In this document: piece by piece, positions 1 to 9,443 of the stretch
How positions within the stretch are numbered: the stretch's first letter is position 1
Layout: each line of letters starts with the position of its first letter
Assembly (NCBI GenBank): GCA_021202335.1
Contig: JAJQDE010000024.1
Coordinates: 1 to 64,000 of the forward strand
From: Lachnospiraceae bacterium
GTDB taxonomy: Bacteria; Bacillota; Clostridia; Lachnospirales; Lachnospiraceae
Direction of reading: 5' to 3'
DNA length: 64,000 bases
Translations under genes and position numbers: made by a program
The notes under the pieces: model-generated
Told to the model about the DNA's origin: nothing
The model's input: only the letters and a program-made list of their open reading frames with translations
The model's database searches: none

Positions 1-820
1 GGATATTTTATTGCCATTTAAAATTGATGATGATGAAATTTTTGATTTGTATGAATTGGTAAAAACACAAGAGATAGCAAGATTAATTTTTAATGAAATT
101 GAATGTGAGGTATCTTCAAAAGATAGATACACAATAATAGAATCAGATAATTTTGATAGACCTAAGTTACTTGTGAATGTAAAGAATGGGGAAGAGTTTG
201 AAACATTTATAAGTCATAGTTTTGATAATGAATTGTCAATTATTTCTGTTGATTTTGGTGAGTTGACGAAAGATGAAAAATTATTTGGATATGATGATTT
301 ATATGTTCGTTTCAGAGTAAATAGTGAGAGCATTAAAGAATCATTATTTTGTCCAGTTCATAAAAAGAACTGGTTCCTAGAGAGTGGTTTTATGGAAACA
401 CAAATTGTTGATATAAAAATTAATCAAGAAAGAAATTTACCACATACCGTATGCAAAAATTATAGATTAAAAAAATATAAATTTGCGGTGTTTAAGAAGA
501 TACATTTGTTGGTTATGAGTAATAGTAGCGATGAAGTAGATTCTTTTGGAAACAGTATATATGAATGTCGTAAATTGGAAGAACATGACTGGGATAATTA
601 TTTAGGAAACAATTATGATGTTACAAATATTTTTGCATATCATTGGAAGGAAAAAAGTACGTGTGAAATGGGACTTTTAAATTTCAATAAACTAATAAGA
701 ATATCAACAGCCTCAACAATTTTGAAGATTATTGTTACATATGTGTTGGTAGTTATTGTGTTAGGAGCTTGTGGTAGTGGTTTACTGGAATTGATAAAAC
801 TTTTTTTTAAAATTGGTTAA
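1..820 (+). CDS. Hypothetical protein with C-terminal TM segment; frame open to window start, 5' end probably outside window
   Basis: ORF 11..820, frame open upstream to base 2; hydrophobic C-terminus (STILKIIVTYVLVVIVLGACGSGLLELIKLF). Confidence 0.6.
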   Translation, partial: DILLPFKIDDDEIFDLYELVKTQEIARLIFNEIECEVSSKDRYTIIESDNFDRPKLLVNVKNGEEFETFISHSFDNELSIISVDFGELTKDEKLFGYDDLYVRFRVNSESIKESLFCPVHKKNWFLESGFMETQIVDIKINQERNLPHTVCKNYRLKKYKFAVFKKIHLLVMSNSSDEVDSFGNSIYECRKLEEHDWDNYLGNNYDVTNIFAYHWKEKSTCEMGLLNFNKLIRISTASTILKIIVTYVLVVIVLGACGSGLLELIKLFFKIG

Positions 821-945
821 TTCTAAGATAAGAGGGGCTTTAGTGACAACAAAATGACAATATAATATCTAAAAAATTTAAATAATATGGAGGAGTCAAA
901 AATTTCATCCACTTCATAACAATTTTTAAATGACGAATTCGAGTA

Positions 946-1182
946 ATGGCTTATTCAGTTATAGAAGAATTGATTATTTATTTATGTAATCAGGAAGCAT
1001 TGGGATTTATGGAAGTTTGTGATGATTCAGATATAATGATCGGAGAGGATTCTGAAGAATGGGTATTTGATTTGTTTGGTGACAAGGATATTATTACTTT
1101 TTTGTATTCGGATTATATTTTGGAACCGGAACATCCATATCACGTTACGCATTGGAATGAGCAGCAGTTTTATACGGAATGA
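946..1182 (+). CDS. Small acidic hypothetical protein
   Basis: 78-aa ORF, many D/E residues; no clear RBS. Confidence 0.5.
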   Translation: MAYSVIEELIIYLCNQEALGFMEVCDDSDIMIGEDSEEWVFDLFGDKDIITFLYSDYILEPEHPYHVTHWNEQQFYTE

Positions 1183-1226
1183 TTTATGGATTAAATTTAA
1201 TAGAATAATAGAAAGGGGGATACAAA

Positions 1227-1832
1227 ATGATTGAACAGATGAAATGGGAGAATGTTTATCAACTTTGGGAAAGAGGGCAGTATTGCTTTCCAGAAGCCTT
1301 AGATGGTCCGCTCTTTACTGAATCGGTTTTTGTGAAATATGAGAGGAGCGATAGTTTTATCTATGGGTATGATTGGCTTGAAGCAGAAGCAGCACGGGAA
1401 AGGAAGAAATTGATTGAAGAAAATCCGACGGAGTTTTTGTATTTCACGAAACCTACAAATAAAGGTACGATTCAGACTGCAGAAATGCTGATAGAAGCAC
1501 AAAGCGAAGAAGAATGCGCCGCTATATGGATAGCTGCTACAGCTAAAGAATTATCTCAATACGAGCTAGGGAGAGATTTCTATCGTTATACAGAAGGGCT
1601 TTACCTAGCGGCACGTAATTTCCTACAGCCTCGATGCTTCTTATGGCATCATGCAATGAAAAGGTTGGTGCCGGGAATTATGCTTCCAATGTCTGTGCTG
1701 GAGAATATCGTTTGTAAGGAGCCTGAACCAGTTATGGGGCTTATTCAAATGAATACCATGTTGCTGAAAAGCTCTTATAGTATTTTGAAATATTTCTCGC
1801 GAAAGGACGCAGAAGCTTTGGTGGGGAAGTAA
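1227..1832 (+). CDS. Hypothetical protein
   Basis: 201-aa ORF preceded by 'gaaagggggatacaaa' RBS. Confidence 0.65.
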   Translation: MIEQMKWENVYQLWERGQYCFPEALDGPLFTESVFVKYERSDSFIYGYDWLEAEAARERKKLIEENPTEFLYFTKPTNKGTIQTAEMLIEAQSEEECAAIWIAATAKELSQYELGRDFYRYTEGLYLAARNFLQPRCFLWHHAMKRLVPGIMLPMSVLENIVCKEPEPVMGLIQMNTMLLKSSYSILKYFSRKDAEALVGK

Positions 1833-1884
1833 GTCATTTGACAAAATATTTATAAGTGCACATAGGTGTGCACCCAAAAACCCT

Positions 1885-1913
1885 TTGACTTAAATTTCCA
1901 CTTATGCTACAAT
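1885..1913 (+). promoter_or_regulatory. Sigma-A-like promoter for DUF2798 gene
   Basis: TTGACT - 17 bp - TACAAT. Confidence 0.65.
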
Positions 1914-2062
1914 ACCCATTGGTAAAAATTGAACAACACATAAACGACACAAGTGGTGCTTGGCACGTAAATCTGATCACGGTAGCTATGTTTTTGAAAG
2001 GATTTTCGCTAAAGCGGCTTGTGTTTTTTTGTGCCAAAAAATGAAGAAGAGGAGTGTTTTTT

Positions 2063-2698
2063 ATGCCAAGAAATCAATTTCAAAGGATGATATTTGCTTT
2101 AATTACGGTAATTATCACGGTAAATGCGTATGTGTTCTATAGCCTGTACGTCGTAAATGGAAGTACCCTGATGAGCGTTACGGGAGCGGACAGTGTGCTT
2201 CATGCAATTAAAGCGCAGGGCGGTGTGTATATGTTCGGCAGGATGCTGCCGATATGGGCGCTTATTTTAATTGAGTTTTGCTTTGCGTACCTTTTGGAGT
2301 GCGCGATGGGAAGCCCGTGCTCGTTCAAGCTTGCCAGCAAGAACTTTGATCCGAGGTCGACACATCCTGTGATTTTCGAGAGTGCGATTATCTGCGCAAC
2401 AGTAGGAATCATGGTGCCGTCAATGAGTTTTTTGGCGACGTTATTTTATTATCCGTATTATAACGGGTTCAATATTTTGACGATGCTTGCGAATTGGCTG
2501 AAATTAATGTGCTATAATTTCCCGTTTGCGTTTTTCACGCAGTTGTTCTTCATTCAGCCATTGGTGCGTACAATCTTCAAGCTGCTGTTTAGAAAGGACA
2601 TCGCGGCAAGACAGGATGGCGGTGCGCAAGAATTCAATCATCACAGAAACGAGGGCTTCTTAGGAAGCCCTTTTTTAGTGGAATGGAATAATAAATGA
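2063..2698 (+). CDS. DUF2798-like small membrane protein
   Basis: Several TM segments; start ATG 2063 after 'agaagaggagtg' RBS; C-terminus overlaps a terminator. Confidence 0.6.
   Translation: MPRNQFQRMIFALITVIITVNAYVFYSLYVVNGSTLMSVTGADSVLHAIKAQGGVYMFGRMLPIWALILIEFCFAYLLECAMGSPCSFKLASKNFDPRSTHPVIFESAIICATVGIMVPSMSFLATLFYYPYYNGFNILTMLANWLKLMCYNFPFAFFTQLFFIQPLVRTIFKLLFRKDIAARQDGGAQEFNHHRNEGFLGSPFLVEWNNK
2653..2676 (+). terminator. Rho-independent terminator inside the annotated 3' end of the DUF2798 ORF
   Basis: GGGCTTC-ttag-GAAGCCC followed by TTTTTT. Confidence 0.75.
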
Positions 2699-2812
2699 TT
2701 GTCATTATTTGGGTAAAATAATATAATTATACATAGGACAAAAGAATACAAAACGTTAGTTTTGGACGGAGAAATCCGTAGTATCATCAAGGGGCGAGGA
2801 GGCATAACTGTT

Positions 2813-5800
2813 ATGGGGAATTTTACATTTTTGGAATCACATTGGACGGATTTGGCAAGGCTCGGTGATTTATCGGAAAAGTATGTCTATTCTGATCCGA
2901 ATACGTCCATCATGAAACAGGGGATGTTAGCGGAAATCATGGTAAAGTATATGCTTGCTTACGATGGAATTGCAGAGCCGAAGTATGACAATACGCACGC
3001 AACCAGGATTCGGCTGCTGAAGCAGAATGACCTATTGCCATACGAAGTGAATAATACCTTGTATGTGCTTCGGAAAGCACGGAATGATGCCGCGCATAAT
3101 GGAGCAGAGGAAGGGGATAAGGCGTTAAGCAACCTGAACCTTTTATATGCCCTCTGCGTTTGGTATATGCAGACTTATGGGGATTATCAGTTTGTCCCAA
3201 AACCATATCAAGAACCTGTAGATTACGCTGTAAATTTGGATGAGTTAGAGAAGGAAAATAAAGAGTTGGAGGAGCGCAACAAGGCTCTTTTGATTGAGCT
3301 GCAGAATATTCAGCAGCAGGGAAAAGCGGACAGTAACCGCAGAGCTGTGGCATATACCAAAGCGATGGCGCTTAAGCTTACCGAGGCTCAGACAAGAGAG
3401 CTGATTGATGAGCAGCTGCGCAGGTGCGGTTGGGAAGTGGACACAGCGCAGATTCGTTATGCAAAAGGAAGCAGACCGACGAAGGGCAGAAATCTTGCGA
3501 TTGCGGAATGGCCTACGGATTCTAAGGTGGGCAATCATGGATTTGCGGACTATGCGTTATTTATTGGAGAAAAATTAGTAGGCATTGTGGAGGCAAAGAA
3601 AAAGCATACAAATATTTCTTCTGTCTTGGATGGACAATGCAAGGATTATGCAAAGGGGATTAAAGCCGAACACCAAAAATATGTGATTGGCAGGTTTGGC
3701 GCGTACATGGCTCCGTTCTTATATGCAACGAACGGCCGTCCGTATATCAGGCAGTATGAACAGATGTCAGGCATTTGGTTCCTTGATGTCAGAGAGTTCT
3801 ATAACGCGCCGAAGCCCTTGTCCGGCTGGCCGACACCGGAAGGGATAGAACAGGCATTGGAAAAGGACATTGCGGCAGCGGATAAGAAGCTTGCCGCTAC
3901 CGGATATGAGGTGCTGCAGGATCCGGGTGGGCTGAATTTGCGTTATTATCAGATAGAAGCCATCAAGGCTGCCGAGAAAGAAATTGCGGAGCATAAAAAT
4001 ACGGTACTTCTTGCCATGGCGACCGGCACCGGCAAAACAAGAACGGTACTTGGAATGATTTACAGATTTCTTGATGCCGGAAGATTTAAGCGAGTTTTGT
4101 ATTTGGTAGACAGGAAAGCTCTTGGCGACCAGACTATGGATACCTTCAAGGAGGTTCGGCTGAAAGAGCTTTTGACCTTAGACCGGATGTATGATGTGAA
4201 GTCCTTGGAGGATAAGGATTTTGAGAAGGACACCAGAGTACATATCGCCACGGTGCAGAGCCTTGTCAAGCGAATTCTTTACAACGAATCGGATAAAGCG
4301 CTTGGCGTATCTGACTATGACCTGATTATTGTGGATGAAGCGCACAGAGGATATATTTTGGATAAGGAAATGGGGAACGACGAAGCCCTATACCGCAATC
4401 AGGACGATTTTCGCAGTAAATACAGAGCAGTCATCGACTATTTTGACGCGGTAAAGATTGCGCTCACCGCGACACCGGCGCTTCATACAACGGAAATTTT
4501 CGGGAAACCGGTGTACTCCTATGACTATCGTACTGCTGTTATTGATGGGTATTTGGTGGATCACGATGCGCCGCATATCATTAAAACAAAGCTCTCCGAG
4601 GAGGGGATTAGGTTTGAGAAGGGCGCAACGGTTCCGATTTATGATCCGGTAACGAACACGATTATAAATAGTGATGAGTTGGAGGATGATTTAAAATTTG
4701 AGGTGGAGGATTTTAACAGGAAAGTAGTCAACAAGAGCTTTAATGAGGAGGTCTTGAAGGAGATTGCGAAGGACATTGATCCCAATGAGAAGGGGAAGAC
4801 GCTGATTTTTGCTGTTGACGATGCCCATGCGGACATGATTACCCAGATCCTCAAGGATTATTATACCGAGCAGGGGATTGCGGAGGAAGCCGTAATGAAG
4901 ATAACGGGTTCTATTGAAAATGGTAATCCGGTAAAAATCAAAGAAGCAATCCGCAGATTTAAAAATGAGACGTACCCGAATATTGTTGTTACGGTGGATT
5001 TGCTTACTACCGGTATTGATGTGGAGGAAATTGAAAATCTGGTTTTCATGCGAAGAATCCGCTCCCGCATTTTATTTGAGCAGATGCTTGGGCGCGCGAC
5101 CAGATTATGTCCGAGAATCGGGAAAACGCATTTTGAAATTTATGATGCGGTGGGCGTTTACAATGCGCTGCTTCCTGTTTCAAATATGAAGCCGGTTGTG
5201 GCAAATCCTGCGACAAGCTTTGACGATTTAATTGACGGCATGGACGATCTGGATTCCGACAGAGCCAGAGAAAATCAGATTGATTTAATTATTGCCAAAA
5301 TCCGCAGGAATAAGGCGGGAATGAGTGATGAGCTCCGCGCGCAGTTTGAGCAATTGTCCGGCGGCTTATCTCTGGAAGCGTTTATTGATTCCCTGAAATC
5401 CATGCCGGTTGACAAGGCTGTGGAAACAGTCAAAAAAAGCAGACAAGCCTTGGATTATGTGCGCAGGATGCCGCATGAGCACGAGAAATTTCTTAGCGAT
5501 GAGGAAGATATGGTTACAGCACATACCAGAGGCTACGGTGATGCGGTGAAGCCGGAGGATTATCTGAAGGAGTTTCGGGATTTCATTGACAATAATTTAA
5601 ATGAAATCGCTGCGCTTAATATTGTAGCAACCAGACCGAAGGAGCTTACCAGAAAATCCTTGAAAGAATTAAAGCTCATTCTTGATCGGGAAAGCTTTAG
5701 TGAGACTATGCTGCAGACGGCTTGGAAGGAAATGACCAACGAGGATATTGCGGCGGATATTATCAGCTTTATCCGGCAGCGCAGTATCGGAGACGCGCTG

Positions 5801-6052
5801 ATTAGCAAGGATGACCGTATTCACAATGCGATAGCAGGGACAAAGGCAGCCCATCCGGAGTTTAGCAAAATTCAGCTTGGTTGGCTTGACCGCATGGAGC
5901 AGCAGCTTCTTAGGGAATCGGTGATTAACAGGGAAACCTTTGAATCGGAGGCTTTTAAGAACAAAGGCGGATATAATGCTGTAAATAAAGCATTTGGGCA
6001 GAAGCTGGATGAGCTGATTGATGAAATTAATGACAGGATGTATTCGGCGTAA
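2813..6052 (+). CDS. hsdR: Type I restriction endonuclease subunit R (HsdR)
   Basis: DUF4145-like N-terminus, ATGTGKTRT Walker A, DEAHRG box, ALTATPA, helicase and EcoEI-R-type C-terminus; RBS 'gaggaggc'. Confidence 0.93.
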   Translation: MGNFTFLESHWTDLARLGDLSEKYVYSDPNTSIMKQGMLAEIMVKYMLAYDGIAEPKYDNTHATRIRLLKQNDLLPYEVNNTLYVLRKARNDAAHNGAEEGDKALSNLNLLYALCVWYMQTYGDYQFVPKPYQEPVDYAVNLDELEKENKELEERNKALLIELQNIQQQGKADSNRRAVAYTKAMALKLTEAQTRELIDEQLRRCGWEVDTAQIRYAKGSRPTKGRNLAIAEWPTDSKVGNHGFADYALFIGEKLVGIVEAKKKHTNISSVLDGQCKDYAKGIKAEHQKYVIGRFGAYMAPFLYATNGRPYIRQYEQMSGIWFLDVREFYNAPKPLSGWPTPEGIEQALEKDIAAADKKLAATGYEVLQDPGGLNLRYYQIEAIKAAEKEIAEHKNTVLLAMATGTGKTRTVLGMIYRFLDAGRFKRVLYLVDRKALGDQTMDTFKEVRLKELLTLDRMYDVKSLEDKDFEKDTRVHIATVQSLVKRILYNESDKALGVSDYDLIIVDEAHRGYILDKEMGNDEALYRNQDDFRSKYRAVIDYFDAVKIALTATPALHTTEIFGKPVYSYDYRTAVIDGYLVDHDAPHIIKTKLSEEGIRFEKGATVPIYDPVTNTIINSDELEDDLKFEVEDFNRKVVNKSFNEEVLKEIAKDIDPNEKGKTLIFAVDDAHADMITQILKDYYTEQGIAEEAVMKITGSIENGNPVKIKEAIRRFKNETYPNIVVTVDLLTTGIDVEEIENLVFMRRIRSRILFEQMLGRATRLCPRIGKTHFEIYDAVGVYNALLPVSNMKPVVANPATSFDDLIDGMDDLDSDRARENQIDLIIAKIRRNKAGMSDELRAQFEQLSGGLSLEAFIDSLKSMPVDKAVETVKKSRQALDYVRRMPHEHEKFLSDEEDMVTAHTRGYGDAVKPEDYLKEFRDFIDNNLNEIAALNIVATRPKELTRKSLKELKLILDRESFSETMLQTAWKEMTNEDIAADIISFIRQRSIGDALISKDDRIHNAIAGTKAAHPEFSKIQLGWLDRMEQQLLRESVINRETFESEAFKNKGGYNAVNKAFGQKLDELIDEINDRMYSA

Positions 6053-6053
6053 A

Positions 6054-6123
6054 AACCAACAAGTTGGTTTGCGAATTTGTGTATACAAATTCGCGGGTTT
6101 GAGAAAGAATAGGGATTATAAAA
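6054..6123 (+). repeat. Palindromic intergenic element directly 5' of hsdM
   Basis: AACCAAC-aa-GTTGGTT followed by GCGAATTTG-tgtata-CAAATTCGC and tail gggtttgagaaagaataggga. Confidence 0.7.
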
Positions 6124-7539
6124 ATGACAAATCAGGAGATTGTAGCTAAATTATGGAATTTGTGTAACGTGCTTCGGGACGACGGTATTACATATCACCA
6201 GTACGTTACGGAATTGACTTATATTTTATTTTTAAAGATGGCTAAGGAAACTGATACGGAGGGCGCGATTCCGGAGAAGTACCGTTGGGATGAGCTCAAC
6301 AGTAAAGACGGGCTGGAATTGAAAAAGTTTTATGAGGAGCTGCTTAAGGAGCTTGGAGAGAATTGCAGCGGGCGTATTCAGGAAATTTATTCCGGCGCAA
6401 GGACAAATATTGAAGAACCGGAGAACCTGAAAAAGATTATTACAAATATCAATGATTTAGACTGGTATTCCGCGAAGGAGGAAGGGCTTGGCAATTTATA
6501 CGAGGGGCTTTTGGAAAAGAACGCGAACGAGAAGAAATCCGGCGCAGGGCAGTATTTTACACCGCGCGTGCTGATTGATGTCATGACGGAGCTTGTCGCG
6601 CCGCAGCCGGGCGAGCGATGCAACGATCCTGCCTGCGGCACATTTGGGTTTATGATTGCAGCGGATGCGTATGTAAAGGCACACACGGATGATTTATTTT
6701 CGTTGGAGCCGGAACAGCAGGCATTTCAGAAAAAGGAAGCGTTTACCGGCGCAGAGATTGTGCATGAAACGCACAGGCTGGCTCTTATGAATGCGATGCT
6801 TCATGATATTGAAGGGAAAATTTATCTATGCGATACCCTATCCAATCAGGGGAAGGTTATGAAGGATTTTGACGTGGTACTGACAAATCCGCCATTTGGA
6901 ACAAAGAAGGGCGGAGAGCGCGCAAATAGAGATGATTTTACCTATCAGACAAGCAATAAGCAGTTAAATTTTTTGCAGCATATTTACCGCTCGTTAAAGG
7001 CGGATGGCAAGGCGAGGGCGGCGGTTGTCCTGCCGGACAATGTATTGTTTCAGGATGGCGACGGTGAGCGTATTCGTGTTGACCTTATGAATAAGTGTAA
7101 TCTTCATACTATTTTAAGGCTTCCTACGGGTATTTTTTACGCGCAGGGCGTTAAGACAAATGTGCTTTTCTTTACGAGAGAAAGGACGGAATTGAACAGT
7201 ACAAAGGAAGTTTGGTTTTACGACTTAAGAACCAATATGCCGTCCTTTGGCAAGACCAATCCGCTCAGGAAGTCAGACTTCGATGGGTTTGTAAAGGCGT
7301 ATACGGCAAAGGACAGACACGCGGTAGAGGATGAGAGATGGAGCGTATTCAGCAGGGAGCAGATTGGAGCAGAGGGCAAGAATAACAGTCTTGACCTTGG
7401 GCTGATTCGCGACGATTCGATTGTGGATTATGAAGATCTTCCAGACCCGCTTGAGAGTGCCGAGGAAGCAGTTTCGCAGCTGGAGGAAGCCGCAGATTTA
7501 TTGAAGGGTGTGATTGGGGAATTAAAGGCGCTGAGTTAG
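6124..7539 (+). CDS. hsdM: Type I DNA methyltransferase subunit M (HsdM)
   Basis: GQYFTPR, DPACGTFGFM and NPPF motifs. Confidence 0.95.
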   Translation: MTNQEIVAKLWNLCNVLRDDGITYHQYVTELTYILFLKMAKETDTEGAIPEKYRWDELNSKDGLELKKFYEELLKELGENCSGRIQEIYSGARTNIEEPENLKKIITNINDLDWYSAKEEGLGNLYEGLLEKNANEKKSGAGQYFTPRVLIDVMTELVAPQPGERCNDPACGTFGFMIAADAYVKAHTDDLFSLEPEQQAFQKKEAFTGAEIVHETHRLALMNAMLHDIEGKIYLCDTLSNQGKVMKDFDVVLTNPPFGTKKGGERANRDDFTYQTSNKQLNFLQHIYRSLKADGKARAAVVLPDNVLFQDGDGERIRVDLMNKCNLHTILRLPTGIFYAQGVKTNVLFFTRERTELNSTKEVWFYDLRTNMPSFGKTNPLRKSDFDGFVKAYTAKDRHAVEDERWSVFSREQIGAEGKNNSLDLGLIRDDSIVDYEDLPDPLESAEEAVSQLEEAADLLKGVIGELKALS

Positions 7540-7571
7540 TGGTGACCAGATGATGGAGGAGTTGCTTTCAG

Positions 7572-7658
7572 ATGTATGATATTAGACCGACTACAAAGTT
7601 TCAAAAGGATCTGATTTTGTATTTGACTAGAACTGGTTCGCATAGTGATTTGTTTTAA
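7572..7658 (+). pseudogene. YafQ/RelE-family toxin remnant (28 codons; N- and C-termini joined, centre missing)
   Basis: MYDIRPTTKFQKDL + ILYLTRTGSHSDLF*; matches both ends of YafQ-type mRNA interferases. Confidence 0.7.
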
Positions 7659-7729
7659 ATGTATTCTGTTACGTATAGCGGTAGACGCGTTGGATAAAAG
7701 TCGCTGCAGGGAGCAATAAGAGGTGAATT

Positions 7730-9118
7730 ATGGCGAAAAAGGGGCAAGAGCTTACATTGGAAGAAAAGCTGGAGCAGGCGTTGGTTCCGGCAGAGGAACA
7801 GCCGTATGAAGTGCCGGAGAATTGGTGCTGGGTAAGATTGGGTGATTTATATAATATAAATCCTAAAACTGAAGCCGATGATGAAATGCCTGCTGCATTT
7901 ATACCAATGGAAAAAATTGAAGCGGGATTAATAAATTCGTATACTTACGATATACAAGAATGGGCTAAAGCAAAAAAAGGTCATACACGTTTTCAAGATG
8001 GAGATGTGGCATTTGCAAAAATATCACCATGCTTTGAAAATCGAAAATCAATGATATTAAATAGTCTTCCAAGTGGGGTGGGTGGGGGAACTACGGAACT
8101 CATAGTATTGAGGAGTAAGGTAGTTCTTCCTCGCTTTACATTTTGGTTGGTTTCGACGGAAGATTTTATTATTGGTGGAAAACAAACTTATAGTGGAACT
8201 GTTGGTCAACAGAGAATAAGTATGGATTATGTAAAAAAATATCACGTTCCCTTACCTCCACTAGCCGAGCAACAGCGAATTGTGGATAGAATTGAAAGCC
8301 TTTTTGCCAAATTGGATGAGGCTAAGGAAAAAATTCAGAATGTTTTGGATGAGTCGGAAAACAGAAAAAATGCAATACTGCATAAGGCTTTTACGGGGGA
8401 ATTAACTCAAAAATGGAGAATGAAACATGGTGTTGAATTAGCTTCATGGGAATTAAAAAGGATAAGCGATGTTACAAGACCAAGAGCGGGTTATGCTTTC
8501 GATAGCAAGAAATTTACGAATCAAGGCTATCAGGTTATTCGGATGGGTAATTTGTATGGTGAAAATCTTGATTTATCGCGTTCACCAGTATTTATCGCTC
8601 AAGAAGATGTTAATGAAGATGTTTTAGAAAGAGCATTGATACATTCAGGTGATATTTTGATTACGCTGACTGGAACAAAATACAAAAGGGATTATGGATA
8701 TGCGGTTCAAATAATTGGCGAATCAAAATTATTGGTAAATCAGCGTATTTTATGCCTTTCTCCGTTGGAAAATATTGAATCAGAATATCTTCTATATTAT
8801 CTTCATTCGGATGTATTTAGAGATATTTTCTTCAGTAATGAAACAGGAGGAGTAAATCAAGGGAACGTAAGTTCTAAATTTGTGGAGGGAATAGAGATTA
8901 ATCTGCCATGCAAAGATGAACAGCGAGTTATTGCGTCTATGCTTAATATGCTTATGGATAAAGAAAAAAATATAATAGAGTTAGCGACTGACGTGATTAA
9001 AAATGTTGATATAATAAAGAAATCCATCCTCGCCAAAGCCTTCCGCGGCGAACTCGGAACAAATGATTCGTCGGATGAATCTGCAATTGAATTGTTGAAA
9101 AACGTGTTGGAGGCATAA
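7730..9118 (+). CDS. hsdS: Type I restriction specificity subunit S (HsdS)
   Basis: Two AT-rich TRDs separated by PLPPLAEQQRIVDRIESLFAKLDEAKEK; C-terminal repeat KKSILAKAFRGELGTND. Confidence 0.93.
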   Translation: MAKKGQELTLEEKLEQALVPAEEQPYEVPENWCWVRLGDLYNINPKTEADDEMPAAFIPMEKIEAGLINSYTYDIQEWAKAKKGHTRFQDGDVAFAKISPCFENRKSMILNSLPSGVGGGTTELIVLRSKVVLPRFTFWLVSTEDFIIGGKQTYSGTVGQQRISMDYVKKYHVPLPPLAEQQRIVDRIESLFAKLDEAKEKIQNVLDESENRKNAILHKAFTGELTQKWRMKHGVELASWELKRISDVTRPRAGYAFDSKKFTNQGYQVIRMGNLYGENLDLSRSPVFIAQEDVNEDVLERALIHSGDILITLTGTKYKRDYGYAVQIIGESKLLVNQRILCLSPLENIESEYLLYYLHSDVFRDIFFSNETGGVNQGNVSSKFVEGIEINLPCKDEQRVIASMLNMLMDKEKNIIELATDVIKNVDIIKKSILAKAFRGELGTNDSSDESAIELLKNVLEA

Positions 9119-9204
9119 AGGAATAAGCTGGAGGTGAGCCTGCATGACGGGTGATAAAAAGGAACTGCAAACCAAAAACAAGACACACTGTGTCCCGAAT
9201 TGAG

Positions 9205-9420
9205 TTGGTCACATTATCGTTTGCTCATGAGGATAGAAGATGTTAAGGCACGGGAATTTTATACAAGAGTTATGTGCAGAAAAGAGCGATACATTGGTTA
9301 AATATACTTTGCCGGAAGATAATAATCAGATATTTGCAGTGAAATATATGCCGTATCTGCCGACAGAAGAAGAATTAAAGAGGGAGTTAAATTTGAACGA
9401 TTTTAAAAAATTGATGAAGA
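9205..9420 (+). pseudogene. DUF1016 / PDDEXK nuclease remnant
   Basis: LSWSHYRLLMRIEDVKAREFY in one frame, then LVKYTLPEDNNQIFAVKYMPYLPTEEELKREL in another; both are characteristic DUF1016 pieces with the centre missing. Confidence 0.65.
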
Positions 9421-9443
9421 ATGAAATTGGGAGGTGCCGACCG

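Noticed and set aside
7730-9118. hsdS as a phase-variable (invertible) specificity gene
   Set aside because: Only one hsdS, no partner hsdS fragment in inverted orientation and no recombinase seen in the window.
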